Part shown: one piece after another, positions 21,688 to 32,148 of the stretch | How the letters are laid out: each line of letters opens with the position of its first letter | How positions within the stretch are numbered: position 1 is the stretch's first letter | DNA from: Ophioceras dolichostomum | Lineage: Eukaryota; Ascomycota; Sordariomycetes; Magnaporthales; Ophioceraceae | Assembly (NCBI GenBank): GCA_003049485.1 | Contig: PYST01000032.1 | Coordinates: forward strand, 63,001-127,000 | Reading direction: 5' to 3' | Length of the DNA: 64,000 nt | Translations under genes and position numbers: made by a program | The notes under the pieces: model-generated | Seen by the model: only the letters and a program-made list of their open reading frames with translations | What the model was told of the DNA's origin: nothing | The model's database searches: none

Positions 21688-22738
21688 AAGGGGATGTCTG
21701 CTGCACCTGCATCGTCGCAGGCTGGTTAGGTCAAGAGGTCAAGTTGCGTTCGTTTGTGGATTTTCTGATACCCAATTAAACATTAACTTCTATCGACTCA
21801 CATTCCTAGCCGCCATTGTCCTCTCGTGGATTCCTCCTCTGCATCCATGCCTTCCAAGCGCCTCACGGCTTTCCACCGAGAGCGGGCCATTGAGTGTAGG
21901 CCTTTAGTTCTCGGTTTACGGCCCGCCTGTGAGTAAAGCGAACGAGCAAATCATCATTCCATACATACTTTCGTACCATCTCGGCCGATACGACAAGTCC
22001 TTGGTCGATACTCCGTAGGAACTCCCCCAACGCCGATCCTCGTATCGTCCGCGGAAAGCTTCGCGCCTCGGACTGGCAACTTTTCCGACTTGGGAGCTTA
22101 GCAAATCATGTGTGGTGATGATTGGCTACCAGCCAGGGGGTCCACGTTCAGCGTGTCGGCGCCAGGGCTGAAGCGCATACCGACGCTGCACCCTAGCCCC
22201 ATCCGCCAAGAGTACGTCAGCTTACCTCCAGCTCCCAATGTGCTCCCTCATCACAGGGCGTAATCCAATTGCGGTATGTGTTGGGTTCATGGGAGAAACC
22301 CATGGGCTTGAGATTGGCGAAAACGAGCCCAATGGAGCAATGGAAGGCCCTATGATGGTGAGAATCCTTTATATCAGTGGGGTGCCCATGGTCCCTCCCT
22401 GGCAAAGAAGTAGGATCGAGGGATGAAGATGAACGGCCATCGCTCTTCTAGCTAGCCTCTCAACCTCACCTGCATACAACATATAGCTAGCCAGCTAAGC
22501 CTGCTGTAGATTCAGGCGGTCAGGAATGCCTACTTAGCCTAGCTCCCCCTACCTACCCTCGAGTCTTCGGCCTCCTTGAGAGTCTTACCTTTCTATCGGT
22601 CTACTAGGGCCTCAATTGGATACCCACGATCTCACCTGGGCCGACTCTCTCTTGTCAGACCCGGTCCGTCGCCAATCAGACCGACGTCATTATATCCTGA
22701 AAACAGCTTCTCAAGGCCCGTCTCCAACGTCCCTCATC
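21688..22738. other. Intergenic region between med8 and the DUF7730-like gene
   Basis: About 1.05 kb. A short hairpin (CATGGG, five-base loop, CCCATG) lies near 22290-22306. I see no gene. Confidence 0.45.
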
Positions 22739-24187
22739 ATGGAGTCATCATTAGCGGTGCTACCTTCGGGCAACAACACGCCCGAGACGATGATTGACAC
22801 GACGGCGGCCACTCCTCCGCCGCCGCCGCCAGCCCGGGCTTCGCTGCTCGGTCTCCCGCTGGAGATCAGGCTCCAGATCTACGGCTGGGTGCACCTGAAC
22901 AACCCCGTGGCATACAGACAGCTCGTCCCGTGGCTGCCCTCCCCCCGGCAAGACCCCTACTTCGTCCGGGCCCTCACCGCGGATCATCCATGCCACGACA
23001 GCGGCAGCAACGTGGACTCCATCTCCCTCACCGCGACTGTCGCCGCACCCCCAGACGCGCCGGCAGGTGCTGCTCAAGAAAACGAGGGAGTCGCAGGAGA
23101 CGCGTCAACGGAGCCAGGGGAGGCAGGCGACGCCACCAACTCCGTCGTCGTCGCCGCCGCCGAGTCTACCAACGAGACGAACGAATCTGCGGCGGCCGAA
23201 CCGGCGGTCGTCAGCAGCAGCAAGGCACCACCCAAAGCATCCCACGACGGCCGAGCCTGCAAGCTGCACGGCTCCAGCTCCAGCTCCAGCTCCAGCTCCA
23301 CCCCAAAACCCCGCCTCCTAACCCTAACCCCTTACCGCCCCATGGCCCGCATGCCAACCGCCCTCCTCCAAACCTGCCGCTCAATCTACCACGAGGCGCG
23401 CTCGCTGCCCTTCGCCGAGAACGAGTTCGCCTTCGCGACGTGGTTCTCCTCCGGGGCGGCCACGGCGCGCGCGTTCGTCAAGGGCCTGGCGCCCTGGCAG
23501 AGCTCCGCCGTGCGGCACGTCCGCCTCGAGGTGCGGGCGGGCACGGACCTCTTCGCGTTGTCGTCGTCGTCGTCACGCGCGGCCTGCGCGACCTGCCCTT
23601 GCGTCGGCGGCGAGACGGGCGTGGCGGTCTTCAATGCGCTGTGCGGCCTTTTGGCGCCGGGGCTGAGGACGTTGAGGCTTCGGATCGCTTTGCCGTCGCG
23701 GTCTTCGACGACGACGATGATGATCACTGACGCGGCTGGCGCGGCGGAGCTGGGCGTGGGCGGGAGTGGTGGTAGTGGTAGTAGCAGTGGTAGTGGTAAT
23801 GGGATCAGTGGCGCCGCGGCGGCATCGGCGGCGTCGCCGGGCGAGTGCGCCGAGCCGGAGGAGCGGCTCCTGCGGGACACGGTCACGGCCACGGCCAGAG
23901 ACGGGGACACGGCCGGGGACGGATCGGCAGCCGCTCCTCCGGCCACGACAACGGCCGTATGGATCGACGCCGGGCTGCGGAAGCTGGGCGCGCTGCGGAC
24001 GCTCGAGGTCGAGCTGGGGAACTCGCTGCTCGGCGACGCGGAGAAGGTGGCGTGGAACCGCAGGCTTCAGGACGCCGTGAATGCGGGGAGGGGCGAGCAC
24101 GATGAGCTCGTCTCCGTCGTCGCTGTTGAGAAGGTGAGCATTCCTGATTATAAGGGGACGCACTGCCCGTGTGGGTGCATGTATTAG
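22739..24187 (+). CDS. DUF7730/F-box-like ascomycete protein, function unknown
   Basis: Single-exon reading frame of 482 aa from the ATG at 22739. The N-terminal SLLGLPLEIRLQIYGWV (about residues 34-50) and the later LLQTCRSIYHEARSLPFAENEFAF are the two hallmarks of the large, fast-evolving ascomycete family whose members start with an F-box-like helix. Between them is a ~150-residue Ala/Ser/Thr-rich insertion with a run of Ser codons (AGCTCC repeats, 23273-23298). A Gly/Ser-rich linker lies near residues 340-360. The last ~20 codons follow AAG|GTGAGC, so the true C-terminus could be spliced differently. No substrate, partner or pathway can be stated. The frame is open upstream to ~22616, but 22739 is the first in-frame ATG. 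Confidence 0.75.
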   Translation: MESSLAVLPSGNNTPETMIDTTAATPPPPPPARASLLGLPLEIRLQIYGWVHLNNPVAYRQLVPWLPSPRQDPYFVRALTADHPCHDSGSNVDSISLTATVAAPPDAPAGAAQENEGVAGDASTEPGEAGDATNSVVVAAAESTNETNESAAAEPAVVSSSKAPPKASHDGRACKLHGSSSSSSSSSTPKPRLLTLTPYRPMARMPTALLQTCRSIYHEARSLPFAENEFAFATWFSSGAATARAFVKGLAPWQSSAVRHVRLEVRAGTDLFALSSSSSRAACATCPCVGGETGVAVFNALCGLLAPGLRTLRLRIALPSRSSTTTMMITDAAGAAELGVGGSGGSGSSSGSGNGISGAAAASAASPGECAEPEERLLRDTVTATARDGDTAGDGSAAAPPATTTAVWIDAGLRKLGALRTLEVELGNSLLGDAEKVAWNRRLQDAVNAGRGEHDELVSVVAVEKVSIPDYKGTHCPCGCMY

Positions 24188-26651
24188 CGGACGGGCGTCT
24201 TAATATATCGTCATATATTTTTCTATAAGCTGGATTTGGAGGTTTCCGGTTACAGGTCTTTGGAGGATTGGCGATCTCATATTTGATCGCATGTCCTGCT
24301 GCATGTTGTATGTACATCGTTTTATGTGAATTACTTGTAGTCTTTTTTGGGGGCCTGACGTTCAACCTGAGTGTGTCCTTTCTCGAGCAATTCTACATAG
24401 TAGCCACTCCTCGGTTCTCACTCTCGCCGTAAGCAATTGCGTAAAGATCTACGCAGTTTCTTGGGTAGGTACGATATGGGGAAGTGGGAAGGTTCTTCGT
24501 CTCTCTGTTCACAACCCGAGAGATCGAGTGGGCGAAGGCTCAGCGAGGTGTCAGCAATGTTCTCCATGAAAATACCCATAAGAAGGCTTTATAACGTTGC
24601 GGTGAAACGAATCCTGATTACACTGACGGGTACCTGGACACGAGGGGAAAGTTAATCCAATCGAAATGTCTTGAACTGGACTCGAGTTTACATGATCAGT
24701 CGAGGTTGTAGATGAGATTGTCCTCCGGCACACGCGTGTTGGCTTTGAACATTTCCATCCACGGTTCGCGTGGTCCAGTACAGAACCGGGCCACAGGGGA
24801 TGCACGCTCCCTGTGTTTGCGTGTTCGGGTAGGTGTGCCGCGCCACCACCGCTTTAGGTTCCCCGTGTATCCTCCAAGAAAGGTAAGTCCGAGTTACTTG
24901 TACTGGCGGAGTCCGAATCGGCTCTGAAATGGATCTCGCTCACAGGGCGATCCCGCCATCACTGGTTCCCACCAACGCCCACAGCGTGGTGGCTCCCAGC
25001 ACCTTGTCCCGCCCTGTCTGAAACGTTTGAACTGATGTTGTCGTCTGTGTTGGTTGGAAACATTAAAGATGACAACGTCAGCCAATGTCTCGGCCTCGGA
25101 TAATCTCAAGCCGCGTGAAGCAGTTATTCGTTTTCTTCATCATCTTCTTCGTTGGCTTTTTGCCTCTCCTCTTCTACCTTAGCTTTTTCCAACTCTCCCT
25201 TGTTAGCATGTGTGTTGGTTTTGGATACTCCACGACATTTCCACTTCCTCCACTCCCTGCCCCTTGTACTCAATAATTCCGGGTGAATCGGCAAATCGTG
25301 TGCGCGGGGGGGGCACGAACAGGCAAGGAAAAGGAGACAAGTCTTCTACATAATCAATGCTGTCACCGCCACGCTGATTATTCAGTATCTGCATCATCAC
25401 GAGGGCCGACCGATGACTGGCTGGGTCGGGATTTGGGGAGTCCGGGGAGGTGCAAAAGCTGAATGCGATCGTCAGATAAGAGAAATGACCTGAGCAGCCA
25501 CCCGGCCCAGCCCGCCACCAGAGCCTACGGGTACCAACCCTCTTGTAGTTAGGACTGCACAGGCTCGGTGGTTGGCTCTGCAGGGCATTCTAGCAGTGCC
25601 TGCACCACCCAGTCGCCGCCAGTGCAGCGCATGGAAGATCCACTGCCGATATCCTGAAAAGAGTTGAGGAAGGAAGCACGGAATCTATTTTTATTGGGGG
25701 CAAAAACAAGAAAAAAGGGAAGAAAAATAGGTGCCTGGCAGACTGTTTCCGTGTTGTTCCTTTCCTGTCGCTTTCCTCTATGCTAGTTATTTCTCTCCTT
25801 GTCTTGTTCTTGCGTGGTGAGTTGCTCCGTTCCTTTTATCGCCGAATCTCGTGGATTTTCCCCTTTTCTCTCTTCACCCCTTTATTTGGTGTTTTGGATT
25901 TCCATTGCTCCACGGCCTTCCTCATCGAAGCGATTTCTTATTAGGTGCTGGGGCACGCTGTCAGTTGCCGAAATAAGGTAGAGGCTCTCTCACACTACCA
26001 CTGTATCATTACAATCCCCACTCACTTCCGGCATCCTGGTTGGTTGAGCGTTGAGTTCCCTGACATCCCTGCCCTGCATGGTTCGTTCAAGTTGGTGCGG
26101 CACGACCCCCAGGCTGGTGGCCCTATCGTGAAGAAAAAAATCTTAGCCGAACAGGGGATCCATCGGAGGACAGAAAAGGGAACAAAAAGCGGCGTTGAGA
26201 GGAGGGAGAGAAATACTTGAGAAGGGGAAGGCGGGTGGCCTTTTATGGAAGGACATTCACGTCACGGGCCAGCGGCATGGACAGCGGCGTGTACAAGCAC
26301 CATACCTATGCGTGTCTTGGTGAAATGATGGTTGCTGACACTTCTGCTTTGTCGTTTAACCAACAGGCAGCACCATAGTCCCGGTTTTCATAGCCCTCTC
26401 GGGTTTTTTTTCTTTCCCTTCTTTCCTTGGACTGATCCCCCTTGTTTCCCCCCTTCCAACGCACACTCTCTATTACACACTATATTTCTTTTTTACAAAC
26501 ACGCTCGTTTCTTCCTTTTCTCGGCGCTATATCATCCCAAGAGCCTCCAAATACCGACCCGCCCCTTCGACTCCCAGAAGCATTAGCGCGAGCCGAAGGA
26601 ATAAGTAGAGGGAAGGAAGGCTGTGGCTGTGGCTGGCACCAACACGCCGTC
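24188..26651. other. Intergenic region upstream of the acyltransferase gene
   Basis: About 2.5 kb with only short, unconvincing ORFs. The part from ~26330 is pyrimidine-rich (TTTCTTTCC-type stretches) and likely the 5' leader of the next gene. I see no RNA gene or mobile element. Confidence 0.45.
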
Positions 26652-28193
26652 ATGATACCGGGCTTACGCGACATGCGGGCGCCGGCCTGGCCCGCCTTGC
26701 CCAGGCTAAGCGCCATCAAGAACCTTATCAGGATCCTGCTCCCGAGCTTCATCGCCGACCTGATCTGGCCCGAACTCCGCCCGACCTTCAAGTTACACCC
26801 GACGTCGTACCTGGACGGCCTGCGCGGGATCGCGGCGTTCCTCGTCTTCTTCTGCCACTACACCGAGGAGAACCACCCCTACCTCGTGCCGACGTACGGC
26901 CTCAACCTCAAGGGCGAGCCCGCGCCGTCGTCGTTCCTGCAGCTCCCTTTCTTGCGCATAATATTTTCTGGTCGGCCGATGGTCCACATCTTCTTCGTCG
27001 TCTCGGGCTTCGCGCTGTCGTTCAAGCCGCTGAAGGGCATCCACGCCCGCAGCCTCGAGAAGTGCTACAGCGCGCTGGCCTCGTCGGTCTTCCGTCGTCC
27101 CTTCCGCCTATTCGGACCATGTATAGTCTCGACCTTCATCGTCCTGCTCCTCGCTCAGTGGGGGTACATGCACATGAGACCACAGCCCTGGTGGGACGTC
27201 TTCGTCCTGTGGAAGAAGGCCTTGTTCGAGGCCATCACTTGGCCCTGGTCGTGGGACAACGACCTGCGGCCGGCCTTCGACATCCATCTGTGGACGATCC
27301 CGATCGAGTTCGTCCATTCGATGCTGTTGTTCCTCGTCATCCTCATGCTGTCCCGGGTCCGCCTCCGAATCCGCCAGGGCGCGACGTTCTTCCTGATGAT
27401 CTACAGCCTGTGCTGCGGCAAGTGGGCGTCGTTCGAGTTCCTTACGGGGATGTTCCTAGCCGAGATACACATCCTCAAGTCCGCGACCAAGGGGCCATGG
27501 GCGAACGAGCAACCAGGAAGCTCACGCCGTATGCTCTTCCTCCGAAAATCTTTCTTCATGTTCGTCGTCGTGGCCGCCATCTTCATCGGCGGCTGGCCAA
27601 ACATCGACGCCGACAAGACGCCGATCATCAGTACGCTGTTTGCGCATACGCCGAGCCCCTTCGCCGAGATGGGCGGCGAGCTCCCGCAGAAGTTCTGGTT
27701 CGCCATCTCGGCCGCCTTCCTCGTGCAGGCCTGCGGCGAGCTGGTGTGGTTCCGACGGTTCCTCGAGGGGCCCTTCGCGCAGTACTGCGGCCACCTGAGC
27801 TACGCCATATACATCTGCCACGGGCCCGTGCTCATCGTGTGCGAGAGGCGAGGCTGGATCGGCCTGCCGTCGGCGCCCGCGAGCGGAACGCCGGGACAGG
27901 ACGACTACAAGCCCCCCTTCGAGGGCTTCGGGGTCAGGTACTACTTCCCCGGCGACGACCCCTTCCAGCGGACGCTGTGCTGGGCCGCGGGCATGATGGT
28001 GATCGGCCCCGTGGCCGTCTGGGCCGCCGACGTGTTCTGGAGGCTAGTCGATGTACCCATCATTGCCTTCGCCAGGAAAGTCGAGAACTACTGCCTCGAC
28101 GTCATGGCCGAGCAGCAGACCCTGCCACAGACCAGGGAGAGGGAGAGGGAGGACCGCGACCACCACCCGATGGTCGCCATATCGGTTTCCTAA
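26652..28193 (+). CDS. Acyltransferase 3 family integral membrane protein
   Basis: Single-exon gene, 513 aa from the ATG at 26652. The open frame extends upstream, but this is the first ATG in it. The family signature SYLDGLRGIAAFLVFFCHYTEENHP (about residues 55-80) is followed by IFSGRPMVHIFFVVSGFALS. The catalytic-type His is in the FFCHY element. Roughly ten hydrophobic segments follow, including GPCIVSTFIVLLLAQWGY, EFVHSMLLFLVILML and a C-terminal segment near MVIGPVAVWAADVFW. The block LSYAIYICHGPVLIV is typical of the family's penultimate span. Such proteins transfer acyl groups to sugars or small molecules in membranes. The substrate here cannot be told. The hydrophilic tail is rich in Arg/Glu/Asp/His. 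Confidence 0.88.
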   Translation: MIPGLRDMRAPAWPALPRLSAIKNLIRILLPSFIADLIWPELRPTFKLHPTSYLDGLRGIAAFLVFFCHYTEENHPYLVPTYGLNLKGEPAPSSFLQLPFLRIIFSGRPMVHIFFVVSGFALSFKPLKGIHARSLEKCYSALASSVFRRPFRLFGPCIVSTFIVLLLAQWGYMHMRPQPWWDVFVLWKKALFEAITWPWSWDNDLRPAFDIHLWTIPIEFVHSMLLFLVILMLSRVRLRIRQGATFFLMIYSLCCGKWASFEFLTGMFLAEIHILKSATKGPWANEQPGSSRRMLFLRKSFFMFVVVAAIFIGGWPNIDADKTPIISTLFAHTPSPFAEMGGELPQKFWFAISAAFLVQACGELVWFRRFLEGPFAQYCGHLSYAIYICHGPVLIVCERRGWIGLPSAPASGTPGQDDYKPPFEGFGVRYYFPGDDPFQRTLCWAAGMMVIGPVAVWAADVFWRLVDVPIIAFARKVENYCLDVMAEQQTLPQTREREREDRDHHPMVAISVS

Positions 28194-29311
28194 ATCTCTT
28201 CAAGACAACGCGGACGAATTTTCGAGTTGAAGCGAGATTCTTTATGATTTAAGAAAAGGGACTGAATACCTCTGCGACGGCGTTTGGGCATGGCATTGGT
28301 ATGCATGTATTTGTGTAACAATATGGGGAAGGGGTTAGGGGGGGAACGAACGGAGCGAGGGGAATTAGACATACAACACATAGGTAAGTTCGGCCACAGA
28401 CCGGACTATAATAATTTGAATAGAGCGACCATATCTATATTTCGTTAGTTTCGTTCGGCAGATTCGAAAGGACTAGGTCAACGCACATGGGGTTCCCAAT
28501 GTCTTTGCGGGGACTATGTCGTCGTTTTATACCTGGTGCTGCTGCTACCAAGCTTGCTGGATGACGCGGCCCCTCGTGTGCGGAGACTTCGGTGGTCATG
28601 ATCCAAGCAGGGAAAGCAAGCAATCGCCGAGCTGTTCGTATTTGGAGGTTGGGGGCGTCTCATCCCTCGGGCTGGTGTATGGCCATATGGAGTTACAATC
28701 TGAGGGATCTCATCCTTTTTTGTGGATGTTTTGTTCTTTTCTCTTTCTTGTTCCTGCTCCTCACATCTCGCCGCCGAACGCAAGCCCCTGATGCATGGTG
28801 CTTGGCTCCGCACTCTAGTTCTTATAAATAGTTAGGTAGTTATTCTTCCGCGGATGGCACGGAAGTAAAATAGATAGTAGACCTGATGGTTTGAGAAAGG
28901 CTCAAGGCTAGTCAGTCTCCCTTCTCTCCTGCTTACCTCTCCACATTCGTCATTCGTAGAAGAGTGCCTCGTTTGGACTGGCAGCATGGGAGAGTCGATC
29001 GACTTGGCGGCTTGCTCATGTGACCTCGCGCCCACGTCGCGTTGCCGTGGGGTGCGCCATCAATGCTGTCCATCATCTCCGAGGCGTGGCCACGGAGCCG
29101 AGTACGGAGCTGATGAGTCACGTCTTACACAAGTCTGATGCTCCCACTTTCCTTAATCTCCTTTTCTTTCTCAAGTATCATCATTGCAGCTTCCCATTGC
29201 GAATTCAGTGTGTAATTCTCAGCACTTTGCCAAGTACTACGGCAGTAGCCTGAGAGACGTACTCGGCGATTTCGATCCACGTCCCACCACGAACGAGCTC
29301 AGTCATCAGCC
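28194..29311. other. Intergenic region upstream of the GFA-domain gene
   Basis: About 1.1 kb. The only element I can name is TGAGTCA at 29114-29120, listed separately. No gene was seen. Confidence 0.45.
29114..29120. promoter_or_regulatory. TGAGTCA (AP-1/Gcn4-type) site upstream of the GFA gene
   Basis: Palindromic bZIP heptamer ~190 bases before the ATG at 29312, in the context GATGAGTCACGTC. One 7-mer is expected by chance at modest frequency, so functional confidence is low. Confidence 0.25.
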
Positions 29312-30471
29312 ATGGACGCTAGTTGTCAATGTGGTGCGGTCGTGTTCAAGACCCCCACACCAAAGCCTCTTGCTCTCTACGTGTGCCACTGTACTGAGTG
29401 TCGGCGACAGACAAGCGTGAGTCTACCAGTGTTCTTTTCTTGAGGTTTTTGTCTCGTGCATGTCTGGGACTGGTCAATTGCGCCCTTCCTGACATTGCCG
29501 CGCCTCTGGTGATTGATGATGATTTATACTGATGATAACCGATGGGTCCCCGATCCTTCGCCGGGTGATACCAAATTCTTACCCCGCAAAAGTCCGCGTT
29601 CGGAACATCCGCCATCTTCCCACGATTCGAACTTCCAGACGCCGAGCTGCTTAGTTGCTATACGTGAGTCCATTCGGTTCGAGTTCTCGAACCCGAGTTC
29701 TAAGCTCCTCGCCCATCGCCAATCAATTGTCGAGAAACCTTCGGCAAATTCCACCCCCACTGATACTGATGACGGCGGCTTGGCATCGCGACTTACACGC
29801 ACAACATAGGCGGCCGACCGGCACCGGGGAGACACTGTACTGGTAGGATAGTCAATGTGATCTAATTCTAACCTGCCCGGCCATTCTGCAAGGTTGACTT
29901 CATCCCTTCGTGCTAATAACCTACCTACCTAACATCCATCTGTTGGTGGACACAGCTACTTCTGCAAGAACTGCGGAACTCGACTGATCCACACCACACC
30001 TGTAAGTGCAAACCTGTCGGGTATCTCGGCCCCTCCTCGCTCATCGACTGGCAGCTGACGGGGCAAACCCACTCTGGCCATCCAGATCAAGAATGTGGTA
30101 TCTGTAAAGGGGGGCTGCATCGACGGCCTTGACTGGAAGAAGGCCATTCACATCTGTATGTGGAACCCCAACCCGCCGTTCTATTTTCAAGACTTGATCT
30201 GTCTCCCATCTGAGGAGCGTTATCTGATCGAGTGTTTGAAACTCAATGTACAGGGACCAAGTCGGCCATCATGCCGATTCCCGAGGGAAGCGAATCCTAT
30301 TCGGAGTGGTCCGATACTACCGACTACAGCGAGGCCCAGGAGAGGCTGGATCAACCCAGCGAGCTTCAAGGCAGTGGTGAAGCTAGGGTGGTCACAGAGG
30401 ACGCGAAGCTGATTGACCCCAAAGAAGGGAAAGATACCTCGAGCTCTGATTTTGAGTGCCTCCATGGTTGA
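29312..30471 (+). CDS. GFA/CENP-V-type zinc protein (DUF636)
   Basis: Small protein of the glutathione-dependent formaldehyde-activating-like fold, which binds two zinc ions through Cys clusters. The physiological substrate of most fungal members is unknown. Six exons: 29312-29416, 29593-29663, 29810-29842, 29956-30001, 30086-30155 and 30254-30471 (180 aa). All five joins are in phase and restore the fold: SCQCGAVVF (first CxC), YVCHCTECRRQTS (CxCxxC), SAFGTSAIFPRFEL, then YFCKNCGTRLIH (CxxCG). The third exon is only 33 bases. The last exon encodes an acidic Ser/Glu-rich tail of ~70 residues beyond the domain, ending ECLHG. The intron density is the highest in the window. Confidence 0.9.
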
Positions 30472-30831
30472 GCAGTGGCTGTCGACCTGGAGTTAGAGAC
30501 CCCGTACCGGGTTCTATTCGGAGTTGGGGCAAAGAATGTTGTTGACTAGGTACTGTTTTCTGTATTTCCCAGGAGGCGCAGATTGACTAGGTACCTCTGA
30601 TTTGCGAGCAAAGGATGTTCGATACAGGTGTCTTGGGATTCCTCAGGCTTTGGACCGGACTTGGAAAGCAAACCCTCATCATCTGGGGAACGAACATGAG
30701 CCTATCTTAAGTAAAGCGGCCGATTAATAATACCCCCAAAAATGGCGGATACTTAAACTATAAAATAGCAATACAGACACTGCTATACAACACAAAGTTC
30801 TCTGTTCTGACAATCCTCACATGCTAACCAC
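30472..30831. other. Convergent intergenic region
   Basis: 3' flanks of the GFA gene and the DUF1295 gene. It contains two copies of TTGACTAGGTAC ~41 bases apart (near 30542 and 30583). No gene. Confidence 0.5.
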
Positions 30832-32148
30832 CTACTTCGCAGGCTCCTGGCCCTTGACCAACCCACCCTCATCACTACGTCGTTCGCCAGCCCCTGAAGC
30901 CGCAGACGGCTCCCCCTCAGCACCACCAGCACCGCCATCACCGCCCCCACGGCCATGGCCACGGCCCGATTTGGCATCCGAATGCTTAGCCGGATCGAAC
31001 ACATAAATGGGGAACTCCAGAAACACGGTCCTCTTGAGGAAAGTAGGCATCTTCTCGTACAGCTGCGGCGGGAACGGCACGAGGATGCTGGTGCGGTCCA
31101 GGTAGCGCCTGTAGGCGTCCCAGTTGTCGCCCTTCTCGTACCGCTTCTTCGCGCCCGGCCGCTCCTGGAGGGTGAGGCCGGACACGAACATGAGCAGGAC
31201 GGTCAGAAAGATGGGGCCGAGGATGGTGGCGTAGAGGGCCTTGAAGGCCTGCCCGCCGACGGGGCTGTCCGCCGCGGGGGATACCGCGATTATGTAGATG
31301 CCTTGTTCAGGCAGTCACATTGTCAGTTAGTCAGTCAGTCGGATAGATACCTAGATAGAGGCAGAGCAAGGGCAAAAGTGAGGAGTTCCGTTTCCCGAAA
31401 GGACGAAAGCAATCTAGTGATAAACTTACCGAACTGGAGGATGATCTCCCCAAAGTAGTTAGGATGCCGCGACACGTGAAAAAAGCCCTTATCACAGACG
31501 GCAGACCTGTCGTTTCTCGACCGGAACAGATACTTCTGCACGTCGCTGACGCTCTCCATCAGAAAACCCACGGCGAACAGCACCACGCCCGCGACGTCGC
31601 GGCCCGTGGTGCCGAAGCGCCTCTGCGGCTGGTAGGCCTGGACGGCGGGCGAGTTGAGCACCGTGACGGGCAGGGACACCAGCCAGACCCACAGCATCTG
31701 GAAGACCCAGAACCCCAGGAAGGGGAAGAACCTGTCGCGCTTGTCGTCGAAGCGGTCGTCCTTGCCCGTCTTGAGGATGCGGAACAGCAGGAACCCGGAA
31801 AGGCGCAGGCCCCAGGCCGCGATGAAGAGGGAGGCCACCAGCTGCCGCGCGTCGGGCGAGCCGCTGAAGGAGAGGGTGGTGATTGCTAAGACGACAAAGT
31901 TGGTGCCGCCTGCAAAGTCTATTGTGTTTGTTCGGATTTAAGTGTCAATATGGTGTCAATATCGTGCTGTTTCTGAAAGTGTCCAACCCAAGTATCTCTC
32001 TAGAACATGGGGATCTCTCTCTCATACCTGTGAGCTTGTCGAACTTGAGTGAAAACGCTATCGCGAAGAAGAAGAGCTGGTACCCAACCGTGATGAGGAG
32101 AGTGATGGCCAGATAGCAGTCATCCAGCACGTGGACGGTTGGCGACAT
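30832..32148 (-). CDS. DUF1295 / steroid 5-alpha-reductase-like membrane protein
   Basis: Member of the family related to the C-terminal domain of steroid 5-alpha reductases and isoprenylcysteine methyltransferases. The substrate is unknown. Exons on the minus strand are 32148-32028, 31909-31430 and 31301-30832 (356 aa), both joins in phase 1. About six hydrophobic segments are visible, for example YLAITLLITVGYQLFFFAIA, VFQMLWVWLVSLPVTVL, DVAGVVLFAVGFLMESVSD and ILGPIFLTVLLMFVSGLTL. The cofactor-binding-type block is GFFHVSRHPNYFGEIILQFG, followed by NWDAYRRYLDRTSILVPFPP near the C-terminus. A Gly/Glu/Ser/Asp-rich hydrophilic tail of ~50 residues follows and is not part of the family. The start at 32148 is the first ATG and gives a typical N-terminal span. 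Confidence 0.87.

Noticed and set aside
23318..23333. CTAACCCTAACCCC, resembling two fungal telomere repeats
   Set aside because: It lies inside the coding sequence of the DUF7730-like gene, is only two units long and reads as ordinary LTLTP codons.
29417..29592. GATGATGAT and CTGATGA strings in the first GFA intron, suggesting a C/D snoRNA
   Set aside because: The C- and D-like boxes are about 14 bases apart and leave no room for a guide.
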